Part shown: positions 52,728 through 62,113 of the stretch, in pieces | Numbering within the stretch: position 1 is the stretch's first letter | Layout of the letters: every line of letters begins with the position of its first letter | NCBI RefSeq assembly: GCF_000755245.1 | Contig: NZ_BBMP01000022.1 | Span: 1-64,000 of the forward strand | Reading direction: 5' to 3' | Source: Halococcus sediminicola | Lineage (GTDB): Archaea > Halobacteriota > Halobacteria > Halobacteriales > Halococcaceae | Length of the DNA stretch: 64,000 nt | Notes under the pieces: model-generated | The model's database searches: none | What the model was told of the DNA's origin: nothing | The model's input: the letters and a program-made list of their open reading frames with translations, nothing else | Position numbers and translations under genes: made by a program

Positions 52728-53936
52728 TTATCGAAAGCTAAACTCCACCTGTCGGCTTTCGGTCGACAACTGCGTATACCCAACGAGCAGTGCCCCAAGT
52801 ATCGAAAGCAAACTGAGTCCGAAAATCGTCATTCCTGCGAATAATTCCAAGGTGAGAAATACTGAAAGCAGTAGAAATCCGAACAACGTTTCGCGTTGAA
52901 CGGTTGGAAACCCAATGACAACAACGATGGTAGTGAGGGCGAGATACGCCCCACCACCGAGAACGCCACTTATCAGAAACATACGGAGGTAGCTATTGTG
53001 AGTTGCGTTCACCGAACTTTCCATGTAGTTGTCCAGCACGGCGACATCGCGTCCGGGACCCCATCCGATCACCGGTCGGTCACGTATGGCTTCGTATGCT
53101 GCGGTCCAGAGTGCGCGACGGCCGCTGAGGTCGACGTTTGTAATGGCGCGCGGACCAGGAACGACACCAAACATCATTCCAAAACTGACGACGACGGCGA
53201 GCGCACCGACTGCCACGAGCAGGGCCATCGCGGCCGGACCAAAGAGGCGGTAGACGACATACAATCCAGCGGCAACGACGAGTGCAAGCAGCGCCGCCCG
53301 CCCACCGGCGAGGACCGCACCGAGGGCGTTCAGACCGACCAACCCGGCAGCCAGCGGCGTGTACGAGCGAGTGTATCTCGCCCCAGCGGCGATCGCCCCC
53401 ATTGCAGCGAGACCCGAGAGGTGATTCGGGTTCTTGAACACCGATGTCGGGGTATTTAACACGACGCCGAGCAGTTCGAGGTTCGTGTGCCACGGTGAAA
53501 TCATAACTCCGACAATTCCGTAGCTACCAACCAACACCGTCGGGAGAGCAATCAGGACGAACGCCCCCGCGGTGTAGGCGAGAACATCATGAAAAGTAGC
53601 CCGGTCGACAGTCGCCGGAACGACGAAGAGGTTGATGCCGGTAATCACGGTGAACGCCCCGAGACGAAGCAGGCCCGCTCTGGTCGGGTCGAGCGCCGTC
53701 GTGAGCGCGAACACCGCCCAAATCAACAGCACCATCGGGACAACTGCCCAGTGATAGATAACCGCGAAGCGGTCTGTGACGACGAGCGCGCCGACGAACA
53801 GCACGTACACGGCGAGAACGACGATGTAGCCGATCATGCTTGGTACGAGCGAAGAGAGGGTAAGCGACGCTGCGAGTATGATTAACAACGTCCAAAGAAC
53901 ATTATTGTCAACCGTGTTTTTCGTGTTCAATTCCAT
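52728..53936 (-). CDS. O-antigen ligase/Wzy-type polysaccharide polymerase
   Basis: A 402-residue membrane protein with about 11-12 helices and the O-antigen-ligase (Wzy_C) signature: GRRALWTAAYEAIRDRP, then GWGPGRD and the histidine in NATHNSYLRMFLISGVLG in a long outer loop. These proteins join lipid-linked glycan units to each other or to an acceptor on the outside face of the membrane. Its start overlaps the end of the GT4 gene by 10 nt, which is tight coupling. Confidence 0.88.
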   Translation of the reverse strand: MELNTKNTVDNNVLWTLLIILAASLTLSSLVPSMIGYIVVLAVYVLFVGALVVTDRFAVIYHWAVVPMVLLIWAVFALTTALDPTRAGLLRLGAFTVITGINLFVVPATVDRATFHDVLAYTAGAFVLIALPTVLVGSYGIVGVMISPWHTNLELLGVVLNTPTSVFKNPNHLSGLAAMGAIAAGARYTRSYTPLAAGLVGLNALGAVLAGGRAALLALVVAAGLYVVYRLFGPAAMALLVAVGALAVVVSFGMMFGVVPGPRAITNVDLSGRRALWTAAYEAIRDRPVIGWGPGRDVAVLDNYMESSVNATHNSYLRMFLISGVLGGGAYLALTTIVVVIGFPTVQRETLFGFLLLSVFLTLELFAGMTIFGLSLLSILGALLVGYTQLSTESRQVEFSFR

Positions 53937-55039
53937 AGTAGTTGTTCATAAACTGCCAACGTTTCACGCGCCGTTCGCTCCCACGAGAACTCCTGATAGC
54001 GCTGCTGGCCACGCTCACGTAGACACTCGCGCAGCGATTGCGAGGTCAGTACGCGCTCTAGTGCATCGGCGAGGTCGTTTCTGTTCGTTGGATCAATATA
54101 AACGCCGGCGTCGCCGACGACCTCGGGAATCGAGGTCCGGTCGGAGGCGATGACAGGCGTTCCATGAGCCATCGCTTCGAGCGGCGGCAACCCGAATCCC
54201 TCGTAGAGTGAGGGATACACGAACGCAGTAGCGTGTGCGTACAGCGCCGCCAGCGTCTCGTCGTCGACTCGACCAAGAAATTCGACATCGTTTCGGTATG
54301 GTTCGGGTATTCGCTCCCGCAGTTCCGTGAGGCTGTTGCCGTACTCTGCCCCGGCGATAGCCAGTTTCGCGGCCGTTTCGCCGGTTCGAGAACGGAGTTC
54401 GATATAGGCGTCCACGAGTGTTTCGAGGTTTTTGTGCGGGCGCAGCGAACCAACGAAGAACAGATACGGACCGTCGATTGGCGGCGACTCGTCGGTAGCA
54501 GTCTGTATGCCACCGGGACCGTGCGGAACGACCGTGATTTTCCCGCCGTCGATGCCGAACTCCGAGACGATATCAGAACGAGCATGATCCGAGACAGCAA
54601 GAATGTGATCCGCGGAACGCACGCTCCGGCGGATCATGGAGGTGATGTATCGATGTTTGAGAGTCCCCAGACCGCGAAAGTACGAGGGGAAGTGGACGTA
54701 TTTCAAATCGTGAACAGTGACAAGTGACTGTCCGCGAACGAACAGCGGCAGATACGATGACAGCGCATGAAACAGGTCGTACTCGAACGAATGTCTGAGG
54801 AAGTATAACTGTCGTCGAGGTCCGACACCCCTGATGTCGGCCGGGGTTATGGTGACGTTCTCCTGGTTCGACCAGTGAGAGATGTTCCAGTTCCGCTTGT
54901 CTGCTGGTGGAGCGATGATCTCGAATCGAAGCCGTTCAGCCATCGGTAGCAACGCATCCAGGAGTTCATAGGCGTATCGACCCGCTCCGGAGACTCCTCC
55001 GCCGAGAGGGCTCGCATCGATGAGAACGGATCGTGACAT
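53927..55039 (-). CDS. glycosyltransferase family 4
   Basis: A 370-residue GT-B enzyme from the ATG at 55037-55039 (MSRSVLIDASPLGGGVSGAGRY), which begins with the family's first loop. The donor site shows VYPSLYEGFGLPPLEAMAHGTPV. It resembles mannosyltransferases of the GT4 family; the donor cannot be named. It is the first gene of a unit with the Wzy-like gene (10-nt overlap), the GT-C-like gene and the sulfatase-like gene. Confidence 0.92.
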   Translation of the reverse strand: MSRSVLIDASPLGGGVSGAGRYAYELLDALLPMAERLRFEIIAPPADKRNWNISHWSNQENVTITPADIRGVGPRRQLYFLRHSFEYDLFHALSSYLPLFVRGQSLVTVHDLKYVHFPSYFRGLGTLKHRYITSMIRRSVRSADHILAVSDHARSDIVSEFGIDGGKITVVPHGPGGIQTATDESPPIDGPYLFFVGSLRPHKNLETLVDAYIELRSRTGETAAKLAIAGAEYGNSLTELRERIPEPYRNDVEFLGRVDDETLAALYAHATAFVYPSLYEGFGLPPLEAMAHGTPVIASDRTSIPEVVGDAGVYIDPTNRNDLADALERVLTSQSLRECLRERGQQRYQEFSWERTARETLAVYEQLLWN

Positions 55040-55071
55040 AGCAGATTCGATAGCCACGGTTGTCAGCACAC

Positions 55072-55083
55072 AGTTTTATACTA
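55072..55083 (+). promoter_or_regulatory. TATA-like element in the divergent spacer
   Basis: GTTTTATACTAT lies in the 124-nt spacer between the divergent GT4 gene and the AP-superfamily gene. It is well placed for a transcript of the plus-strand gene with a leader of about 50-60 nt, and could overlap signals of the minus-strand unit. Confidence 0.4.
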
Positions 55084-55163
55084 TTTCATTTTCTCGGTTG
55101 AAGTCTCAGCACGGCCGATGAACCGACCACAACCCTCATTTCATTCCCATGTAATTCAGCAGC

Positions 55164-56084
55164 ATGAACACTCGTACACGGTTGCGCCGGGCGCTCGACA
55201 ATCCGATGCTCTTTCTCCGTCAGATAAACCGACTCTACCACCGACGGTTCGGCCGCCGCGGCCACAACACCGACGGTATCGATATCTTCGCGGAGGACTG
55301 GGACACTCTCTGTATCCTCGACGCCTGTCGGTACGATATGTTCGCGCGCTGTTCGAAACTACCGGGCCAACTCGAACGCCGACAGTCGAGAGGGTCAGCG
55401 ACCACTGAGTTCCTCACAGCGAACCTCGACGGCCGTGACCTCACGGACACCGTGTACGTGACTGCCAACCCACAGCTCTACCAGAATCGGGAGTCGATAG
55501 CCGTCGACTTCCACGACGTGATTCACGTCTGGCGCGAGGAGGGCTGGGACGAGGAATATGGTACCGTGCTCCCTGAGACCGTCACCGAGTACGCGCTGCG
55601 TGCGGCGGAAAAGTATCCGGACAAGCGCCTCGTAGTCCACTACATGCAGCCCCACTACCCGTTCATCGACTCGGAGACCGACTTCGACAAGGGCCACCTC
55701 ACCGGTGCGCGACAGGAGAACGTCTGGAACCAGTTGCTGCTGGGAACGCTCGCCGCCGAGCGCGAGGATGTCTGGCGCATCTACGAGGCGAACCTGGAGC
55801 GCGCGCTGCCACACGTCGAAACACTGCTAAGGAATCTCGAGGGGAAGACGGTCGTCACGGCCGACCACGGCAACATGGTGGGTGAGCGCGCGTTCCCATT
55901 GCCGATCCGCGAGTGGGGCCATCCCCGTGGTATCTACACTCCGGAACTGGTGTCGGTGCCGTGGCTGGTCCACGAATCCGGCCCGCGCCGAGAGATACGG
56001 GCCGACGACGCCGAAGTCCAGTCCGAGCAGGTAACCGATGAGGTAGTCGCCGACCGCCTGCGCCAGCTCGGCTACGCCGAATAA
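55164..56084 (+). CDS. alkaline-phosphatase-superfamily protein (paralog 1)
   Basis: A 306-residue protein, starting MNTRTRLRRALDNPM. The first metal motif is TLCILDACRYD with Asp53; the nucleophile region RGSATTEFL has Thr80, aligned with Thr51 of the sulfatase-like protein. VVHYMQPHYPF and VVTADHGNMVGE complete the metal site. No membrane segment or signal peptide, so presumably cytosolic. It is closely similar in layout to the gene at 60030-61007. Haloarchaea keep such proteins in surface-glycan loci. Substrate unknown, perhaps a phosphorylated or sulfated glycan precursor. Confidence 0.82.
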   Translation: MNTRTRLRRALDNPMLFLRQINRLYHRRFGRRGHNTDGIDIFAEDWDTLCILDACRYDMFARCSKLPGQLERRQSRGSATTEFLTANLDGRDLTDTVYVTANPQLYQNRESIAVDFHDVIHVWREEGWDEEYGTVLPETVTEYALRAAEKYPDKRLVVHYMQPHYPFIDSETDFDKGHLTGARQENVWNQLLLGTLAAEREDVWRIYEANLERALPHVETLLRNLEGKTVVTADHGNMVGERAFPLPIREWGHPRGIYTPELVSVPWLVHESGPRREIRADDAEVQSEQVTDEVVADRLRQLGYAE

Positions 56085-56138
56085 TGCGATAGGTTCACGA
56101 CGCCACTCGGGCCCATCCAGCGAAATCGAGAGAAAGGG

Positions 56139-56870
56139 CTATCGCTCCGGAGCCGACTGTTCGGCTCGCTCACTCCACTTCTCCCGTGCAGCGCGGAGGT
56201 GAGCCGGCGTGTTTATCTCGTGGCGCTCGTCGTCATCGACACGAATCGGTTTCGAGGGCACGTTCTCGAAGATTATCGGGAACCAGTCGTTCTCCTCGCC
56301 GTCGAGGATTTCGATGGCTCGCTCGCGGTGGGCGGCGTTGAGCACGAACAGACCGACCTCCTGATGGCCTTCGATGGCCCCGTACTCGGTGATGACATCC
56401 TCGTCGTTCCAGCGCACGGCGGTCATCTCGTCTTGGATGCCCTCCACCACGCCGACGCCGCTGAAGCCGTCGTCACGGAGGTCGTTCTCGTAGGTCTGCA
56501 CAATATCATCGATAATCGACTCTGTGAACACCACGTCGCCACACACCAGCAGTACGTCCTCGTCGTCGATGCGTTCGAGCGCCGTGCGCGCCGTGTAGCT
56601 GTTCTCGGTCGTCGCCCACTCGTCGATGACTACGAACTCCACGTCGGTGTCCGCAGCGATATCACCCGTGTCGAAGGCCGATTCCGGCGCAGTGTCGTCG
56701 TCGAAGCCGTGTCCGAGTACGACCGTGATTCGATCGCAATGCGGGGCGAGACGAGTGAGTTGGTGTTCGTAGAGCGGGCGTCCGCTGACTTCCAGGAAGA
56801 GTTTCGGCAGTTCAGCGGTTCGTTCACCCATCCTCGACCCCTCACCGGCAGCCAGCACTATCGCTTCCAT
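56139..56870 (-). CDS. sugar-phosphate/alditol-phosphate nucleotidyltransferase
   Basis: Single-domain nucleotidyltransferase of 243 residues. It begins MEAIVLAAGEGSRMGE with the GxGxRMG loop, then LPKLFLEVSGRPLYEHQL, as in LicC-type and IspD-like cytidylyl- or uridylyltransferases. No second domain, so it is not a typical glucose-1-phosphate enzyme. A CDP- or UDP-activated product would fit the CDP-glycerol-type transferase nearby. Nucleotide specificity cannot be read from sequence. Confidence 0.85.
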   Translation of the reverse strand: MEAIVLAAGEGSRMGERTAELPKLFLEVSGRPLYEHQLTRLAPHCDRITVVLGHGFDDDTAPESAFDTGDIAADTDVEFVVIDEWATTENSYTARTALERIDDEDVLLVCGDVVFTESIIDDIVQTYENDLRDDGFSGVGVVEGIQDEMTAVRWNDEDVITEYGAIEGHQEVGLFVLNAAHRERAIEILDGEENDWFPIIFENVPSKPIRVDDDERHEINTPAHLRAAREKWSERAEQSAPER

Positions 56871-57030
56871 GCGTCCACAAACGAGGCCTGCCGGATAGGG
56901 ATTTCTATAGGGGGTTACCAGAACAATCCATAGTTTTTCGCGAATCCCTCCAGTAGTTGGGAGATACAGAGGCTGTATTCAGCAAAGTGTTCATATAGAC
57001 TCAGGGCTGGGTAATCGGATATTTTGCAAT

Positions 57031-57045
57031 AACGAAATATATTAC
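57031..57045 (+). promoter_or_regulatory. TATA box of the UDP-GlcNAc 2-epimerase-like gene
   Basis: AACGAAATATATTAC has its AATATATT core about 30 nt before the ATG at 57069. The C/G-A-A-A-rich bases just upstream resemble a TFB recognition element. A leaderless or nearly leaderless transcript is predicted. Confidence 0.6.
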
Positions 57046-57068
57046 CCGGTTCCTCGAAAGTCAGCACT

Positions 57069-58442
57069 ATGGATGCGTCCCCGACGATCTACGAAGATCG
57101 CCTCGCCACGCAGATGGATCGTGACGATTTCGTTCTCGCGGTTGTGACAGCGACGAAGCCAGACTTCTACAAACAGGCGCCGGTCGTCGCCGCCGCCGAC
57201 GCCAACAACCTCCCCTGCTTCGTGATCCACACCGGTCAGCACTACGACGACGTACTCGGCCACGGTCTCGAAGAATATGGTCTCGAACCCTACATCGCGG
57301 CCGACTTCGGCATCCGGGGTGATCTGAGCCAGAAGACCGCCGAGATGATGCTTGCGGTCAAGAAACTGGCAGTGAAGCTCAACGAATGGTCCAATACGAC
57401 CGTTCTCCCGATGGTCCACGGAGACACCCACGCCGCGGCCATTTTCCCACAGGCATGGATGTTCGCCACAAATCAGCAGGTCGCGCACAACGAGGCCGGT
57501 CTCCGTGGAATGGCGCCAGCCTACGAGACGACTGCCGACCCCGAAGCGGTCATCAGGGAACAGTGGGACGGCGAATGGCATGTCGAGCGGACCGAGCCAT
57601 TCCCCGAACAGTACGATACCTTCATCGGCTCCGCGGCCTCGATCTACCAATTCGCGCCCATCGAATTGAACCGCGAGCATCTCGAACGCGAGGGCTACCC
57701 CAACGAGGTGGACGGTCAAGAGCGCATTCCGGTGGTTGGCAATTCGGTGGTTGATGCCATTGAGATGAAAAGCACCCAGGATGGGGAAAGCGTCTTCGAC
57801 GTTTACCCCGCACTGGAGGCGCGCGACGACTGGATTCGCGTTGACATCCACCGTCGGGCGAACCTTCTACCCGAGCGATTCACTGCTATCGTCGAGGGCG
57901 TAATCGGCCTCGTCGAGCGCGGCTACAACGTCAACTTCGTCGAGTTGACCGCCACCGAGCAAGCCCTGCGCAACTACGGATACCGCGATCGCCTTCAGCG
58001 ATTGGCTGATGAGCGCGAAAACTTCCTTTTCACTGGGCTTTGGAAGAAGCACGCCCATGTCTACGAATTTCTCACCTCTGGGCAATGTCTCGCCGAGTTC
58101 ACTGACTCCGGGAGCATGCAGGAAGAACTCAACCATATCGAGGAGGCACTTTGCCTCACTGCCCGCTTCAACACCGACCGCCCGGAAACAGTTTTCAACG
58201 CAAACACGAACCTCCTTGTTCCGCCAACCGATGGTGAGTTCGTTACCGACATGATCACCCACATCGCCGAGACGGACGCAGTACGTGAACGCATGCACTC
58301 GGGCGAGAAGCTCTACGGTAGCAACGTGGGCGAACGCATCGTCGAGTTCCTCAAAACCCACAACAATGACCGGGTCTTTGACTGGACTCACGAGCGGCTC
58401 GGCTTTGAAGCCGGTGGCGATTCCGAGTTTGAGTATCTGTGA
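57069..58442 (+). CDS. UDP-N-acetylglucosamine 2-epimerase-like enzyme (WecB family)
   Basis: A 457-residue GT-B-fold epimerase. CFVIHTGQHYDDVL near the N-terminus, MVHGDTHAAAIFPQ and QVAHNEAGLRG carry the conserved His/Glu/Asp of non-hydrolysing UDP-GlcNAc 2-epimerases. The N-terminal and C-terminal parts are longer than in WecB (about 370), with about 60 extra residues. The product, UDP-ManNAc, is a precursor of many surface polysaccharides; whether this enzyme makes it or a relative is not proven. Confidence 0.82.
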   Translation: MDASPTIYEDRLATQMDRDDFVLAVVTATKPDFYKQAPVVAAADANNLPCFVIHTGQHYDDVLGHGLEEYGLEPYIAADFGIRGDLSQKTAEMMLAVKKLAVKLNEWSNTTVLPMVHGDTHAAAIFPQAWMFATNQQVAHNEAGLRGMAPAYETTADPEAVIREQWDGEWHVERTEPFPEQYDTFIGSAASIYQFAPIELNREHLEREGYPNEVDGQERIPVVGNSVVDAIEMKSTQDGESVFDVYPALEARDDWIRVDIHRRANLLPERFTAIVEGVIGLVERGYNVNFVELTATEQALRNYGYRDRLQRLADERENFLFTGLWKKHAHVYEFLTSGQCLAEFTDSGSMQEELNHIEEALCLTARFNTDRPETVFNANTNLLVPPTDGEFVTDMITHIAETDAVRERMHSGEKLYGSNVGERIVEFLKTHNNDRVFDWTHERLGFEAGGDSEFEYL

Positions 58443-58662
58443 ATTCTCGTTCTATACATCATCCAACGTGTAGATTGGTCTGAATCAGCAAAGATACCTG
58501 TGCAAGATGTTCCCTGTATCTCGCACACCGATTTTCAACAAGTCGGGTATATGTAACGTAGAAATTCCGGTGACCACTGCTAATTCTTGTATCAAAGCCG
58601 TTTACAGCGAGGACAGCGGTCAAAAACGGCGTTACGGGCGCACTCTATCTTGTCACCAATAC

Positions 58663-59955
58663 TCACGGTATCCGATCATGCTCGGCGACGGATGTATCGC
58701 TTGGTTCGGACGAAGCGAATTGTCGGCAGACGGTTGCCGATCGATTTACGTCCGGCAACTGCATGAATCGGTTTCGCACCGCTTCGCGCTCGGCGGCATA
58801 CTCGTCGTCAGTGAGGACGGCTTCGAGGGACGAACACAGTTCCTCGAAATCGCTGGCGATTGGGCCGGGCGTGACCGTCTCGTAGTCGAGATAGAACCCG
58901 CGCTCCGAGCGATAATCGTCCAGATCGAACGGGTAGAACACGATGGGTTTGTCGAGAAGCAGGTAATCGAAATATACCGAGGAGTAGTCGGTGATCAGTG
59001 CGTCGGTCTCGGGCAGAATCGAGTAGGCGTCCGCCGTCCCCGGTAGCGGCACGAGCCTGTCGAACGCCGTGAAATCGGTGTCTAAACGTTCACTCGGGTG
59101 GAGCTTCACCAGCAAGTAAGCGTCGATTCTTCGGAGGAATTCGTCGAGCATCGAGAGGTCGAGGTGGTCAAGGACGTACTCCTCTGTGGCGGCATGGTAC
59201 GTAGGCAGATAGAGGAGTACGTCGCTTTCTGAAGGGAGCGAAGCGAGCATCTCACGCACGCGCTCGTCGGCCGCGAGACCAGGCACCGCTTCACCGTCCA
59301 CGAGCGCGTCGTTCCGTGGGTAGCCGGTAACGACGACTCGTTCGGGGTCGAACCGGAAAGCCGAGACGAACGGCTCGATCATCGCCTCGCTCGTTACCGT
59401 GAAGTAGCTATACCGGTCCGTGATGGCGCGCTTGCAGCGCTGAAGTAGTCGCCATGGGAGCGAACCGGTTCCGTAACCGTGGTCCCAACCGAGCTGTTTC
59501 AGCGCGACGCCGTGCCAGAGTCCCACGACAGTGGCCCCACCACAGCACCACCTGTTCACGTCCGCGACGCCGTGGCTGACGAACACGAGTTCGGCCCGGA
59601 GATTGAGGTAAGTTCCGCGGGCCGAGTGGGCGTGATAGGCCTCGTAGCCGTGTGAGTCGAGTTCCGCGACCAGTTCGTTGTCCTTTGCGAGCCAGACCGG
59701 CCGCACGTTCGGACACGATTCGAGGACGTGGAGATAGAGGTGTTTCGAGTTGTCGAGGAACGCTTCGCCACCGCGCGCGCCGAACACCCACAGCCGTTCG
59801 TCCCGCGGCCAGACCAGCGAGCAGACGAACAGCACCCCGAAGAAGAGGAACGTTCCGGCGGTTCGAACGTACGAGTGTCCCGCCCGCAACCACAGGAGTA
59901 GTCTCGATAGCCAGCCATTGTCCGCCGACCCGTCAGGACCTCTCGTGAGAGCCAT
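58663..59955 (-). CDS. CDP-glycerol glycerophosphotransferase-family protein (TagB/TagF-like)
   Basis: A 430-residue peripheral-membrane-type transferase of the family that builds polyol-phosphate polymers in bacteria (teichoic acids). AELVFVSHGVADVNRW and GLWHGVALKQLGWD are the family's signature histidine region; the second half has LITDYSSVYFDYLLLDKP and HPSERLDTDF. One or two N-terminal hydrophobic segments could anchor it. In archaea the polymer is not established. It is flanked by AP-superfamily and nucleotidyltransferase genes. Confidence 0.88.
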   Translation of the reverse strand: MALTRGPDGSADNGWLSRLLLWLRAGHSYVRTAGTFLFFGVLFVCSLVWPRDERLWVFGARGGEAFLDNSKHLYLHVLESCPNVRPVWLAKDNELVAELDSHGYEAYHAHSARGTYLNLRAELVFVSHGVADVNRWCCGGATVVGLWHGVALKQLGWDHGYGTGSLPWRLLQRCKRAITDRYSYFTVTSEAMIEPFVSAFRFDPERVVVTGYPRNDALVDGEAVPGLAADERVREMLASLPSESDVLLYLPTYHAATEEYVLDHLDLSMLDEFLRRIDAYLLVKLHPSERLDTDFTAFDRLVPLPGTADAYSILPETDALITDYSSVYFDYLLLDKPIVFYPFDLDDYRSERGFYLDYETVTPGPIASDFEELCSSLEAVLTDDEYAAEREAVRNRFMQLPDVNRSATVCRQFASSEPSDTSVAEHDRIP

Positions 59956-60029
59956 CTTCTGATGAGTATCGGAAGTAACAGTATAGGAGCATCGAAAGAG
60001 TATTCAACGACAGAACTGAGTCGCGTTGT

Positions 60030-61007
60030 ATGGAAACCCCACCGAGGCGCTGGCTCCGCGAGTCGGCTGAAGAGACGTGGCGAGAGTACCAAAAGAACGG
60101 TCTTGCCGGTGCTAGCCACGGATTGACGAACGCGTGGCAGGATTTCTTCGTCCAGATGAACCGCCAGTACGTCCAGCGGCGCGGAAATCCCGGTGATTCG
60201 ATCTACAGCCGCGACTGGGACGTAATGCTCGTCCTCGACGACACGCGCGTCGACATCATGCACGAGGTCGCCGACGAGTACGACTTCATCACAGGAATCG
60301 ATACGTTCCGCTCGCTCGGAAGCAAATCTCCCGACTGGATGGAGCGAAACTTCGACGACGACCACCCGAAGGAGACGGCCCGAACAGCCTACGTGACCGG
60401 CAATCCTCATTCGCGGATGTTCGATGGCTCGGAATTCGCGTTCTTCGATGAGGTCTGGCGGTATGCATGGGACGAGGACCTCGACACCATTCCGGCCCGC
60501 GCACTCACCGACCGTGCGGTTGAGACGTGGCGAGGGCGCAGCGAGGAAATGGACCGGATGGTCGTCCACTACATGCAGCCACACGACCCGTTCGTGCCGG
60601 ACGCGGAACTCGGCACGTACGGCGGCGTCGATTCGTTCGGCCGGGAGGGATTCGGGAACCTTTGGTCACTGACGGGCTATACGGTCCCACGCGAGCGGGT
60701 CTGGCAGGCCTACCGCGACAACCTGCGATACGTCCTCGACGATGTCGCATTGCTGTTGGAGAACCTCGACGCCGAGCGGGTAGTCATCACGGCCGACCAC
60801 GGCCACGCCGCCGGCGAACTCGGTCTGTGGGGCCATCCATCCGATTTACTCCTGCCGTGTGTGCGGGAGGTCCCGTGGGTCGAAGCCAGCGCGGTCGATA
60901 GGGGGACACATGAACCGAGCCTCGAGCGACCCGACGACATCGCGGCGACCGACGCCGACGAGGCGGTGGTCCGCGACCGACTCCGCGACCTCGGCTACGC
61001 CGAATAG
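60030..61007 (+). CDS. alkaline-phosphatase-superfamily protein (paralog 2)
   Basis: A 325-residue paralog of the gene at 55164-56084. The metal motif VMLVLDDTRVD has Asp70; the nucleophile region SLGSKSPDWM has Ser100 in place of Thr80 of paralog 1. VVHYMQPHDPF and VVITADHGHAAGELGLWGHP match. Both proteins end with LRxLGYAE. Soluble, no signal peptide. The pair brackets the nucleotidyltransferase, epimerase and CDP-glycerol transferase genes. Substrate unknown. Confidence 0.82.
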   Translation: METPPRRWLRESAEETWREYQKNGLAGASHGLTNAWQDFFVQMNRQYVQRRGNPGDSIYSRDWDVMLVLDDTRVDIMHEVADEYDFITGIDTFRSLGSKSPDWMERNFDDDHPKETARTAYVTGNPHSRMFDGSEFAFFDEVWRYAWDEDLDTIPARALTDRAVETWRGRSEEMDRMVVHYMQPHDPFVPDAELGTYGGVDSFGREGFGNLWSLTGYTVPRERVWQAYRDNLRYVLDDVALLLENLDAERVVITADHGHAAGELGLWGHPSDLLLPCVREVPWVEASAVDRGTHEPSLERPDDIAATDADEAVVRDRLRDLGYAE

Positions 61008-61067
61008 CCACCAGCAATAGCCTCTACCTGTGGCCCCGACGTTCATCCTCGTCGTCCGCTTGTCGGC

Positions 61068-62006
61068 TCAGTCGGCCGAGGGGCTGACACAGTACTGTTC
61101 GTAGAGGCCGCCCGCGGCGCGCGCGAGTTTGCTGGCGTAATCGAACGCGTAGAACGCGGCCGTCTCGTGGGGCGTCGGGTCGGTGGCGTCGGTGAGTCGC
61201 GCATAGAAGCCCTGTGGTCGCAATGGGAGGAATTGTCTCGGATGGAGCGGGTGTGCGCTCTCGGCGTGTTCGGGGTGATAGCGCCGGAGTTCGACGGCAC
61301 CCCGGCCGATGCGGAACTGCTTTTTCAGCCACGGCCGCAGCGTCTCGCGCGCCGGATGGTACATCGTGATTTCCGGCTCGAAGTGTTGATCGAATCCGGC
61401 CTCGTGGACGCGCTTGCCGAACTCCCCATCGGCCTGTGAGCTGATTCGGGCATCGAAGAGGCCGACGGCATCGAAGACCTCCTGTGTGGTCGTCAGACAG
61501 CCAGTCTGCACGAAGTTCCGCTCGCGGAGGTAGCGCTCGACGGGGAACCCACGCAGGAGGCTGTCGTACCGGGCGGTCCACGTCACACACTCCGTATAGG
61601 TCGCCATCTCACAGCCGGCGTAGTCCCAGCCGTGCTCGCGGTGTGAGGCCGCGAGCGATTCGAGCCAATCGGCGCGCACGGTCATGTCGGCGTCGATGAA
61701 CGCGATGAGCGACCCGCGTGCGTTGCGAATCCCCTCGTTGCGGGCGGCGTAGGAACCTTGCACCTCGTTCTCGACGAGCAGCGTGACGAGATCTGGATAG
61801 CGCTCGCAGTAGGTCTCGATGACGTCGCGGGTGCTGTCGGTAGAGCCGTTGTCCACGGCGAGGACCTCGTACTCGTCGGTCGGATAGGTCTGTCCGGTGA
61901 CGGATTCGAGTGTCAGCCGAATGCCCTCGGGGTCGTTGTACACCGGAATAATGACCGAAAGGGTCGGCTCGCGCGCTGTTGCGTGGTCTGTGTGGCTCAC
62001 TTTCAT
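61068..62006 (-). CDS. glycosyltransferase family 2 (GT-A)
   Basis: A 312-residue GT-A enzyme: SVIIPVYNDPEGIRLTLES, AVDNGSTDSTRDVIET and the DxD region LIAFIDADMTV. A later ISSQADGEFGKRVHEAGF motif is the acceptor-side ED region. It has no obvious membrane helix. Donor and acceptor unknown; a chain-extending enzyme in the locus is likely. Confidence 0.9.
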   Translation of the reverse strand: MKVSHTDHATAREPTLSVIIPVYNDPEGIRLTLESVTGQTYPTDEYEVLAVDNGSTDSTRDVIETYCERYPDLVTLLVENEVQGSYAARNEGIRNARGSLIAFIDADMTVRADWLESLAASHREHGWDYAGCEMATYTECVTWTARYDSLLRGFPVERYLRERNFVQTGCLTTTQEVFDAVGLFDARISSQADGEFGKRVHEAGFDQHFEPEITMYHPARETLRPWLKKQFRIGRGAVELRRYHPEHAESAHPLHPRQFLPLRPQGFYARLTDATDPTPHETAAFYAFDYASKLARAAGGLYEQYCVSPSAD

Positions 62007-62113
62007 AGAGGAGCGCCACCCGCTCGCCTAAAACCGTCGATTGGCAGCCGAGTCCCCCTCGCCGAACGACGCGGCGACAGTTCGTGCGATTCGCTTGAGA
62101 TCCGCCAGTCGCA

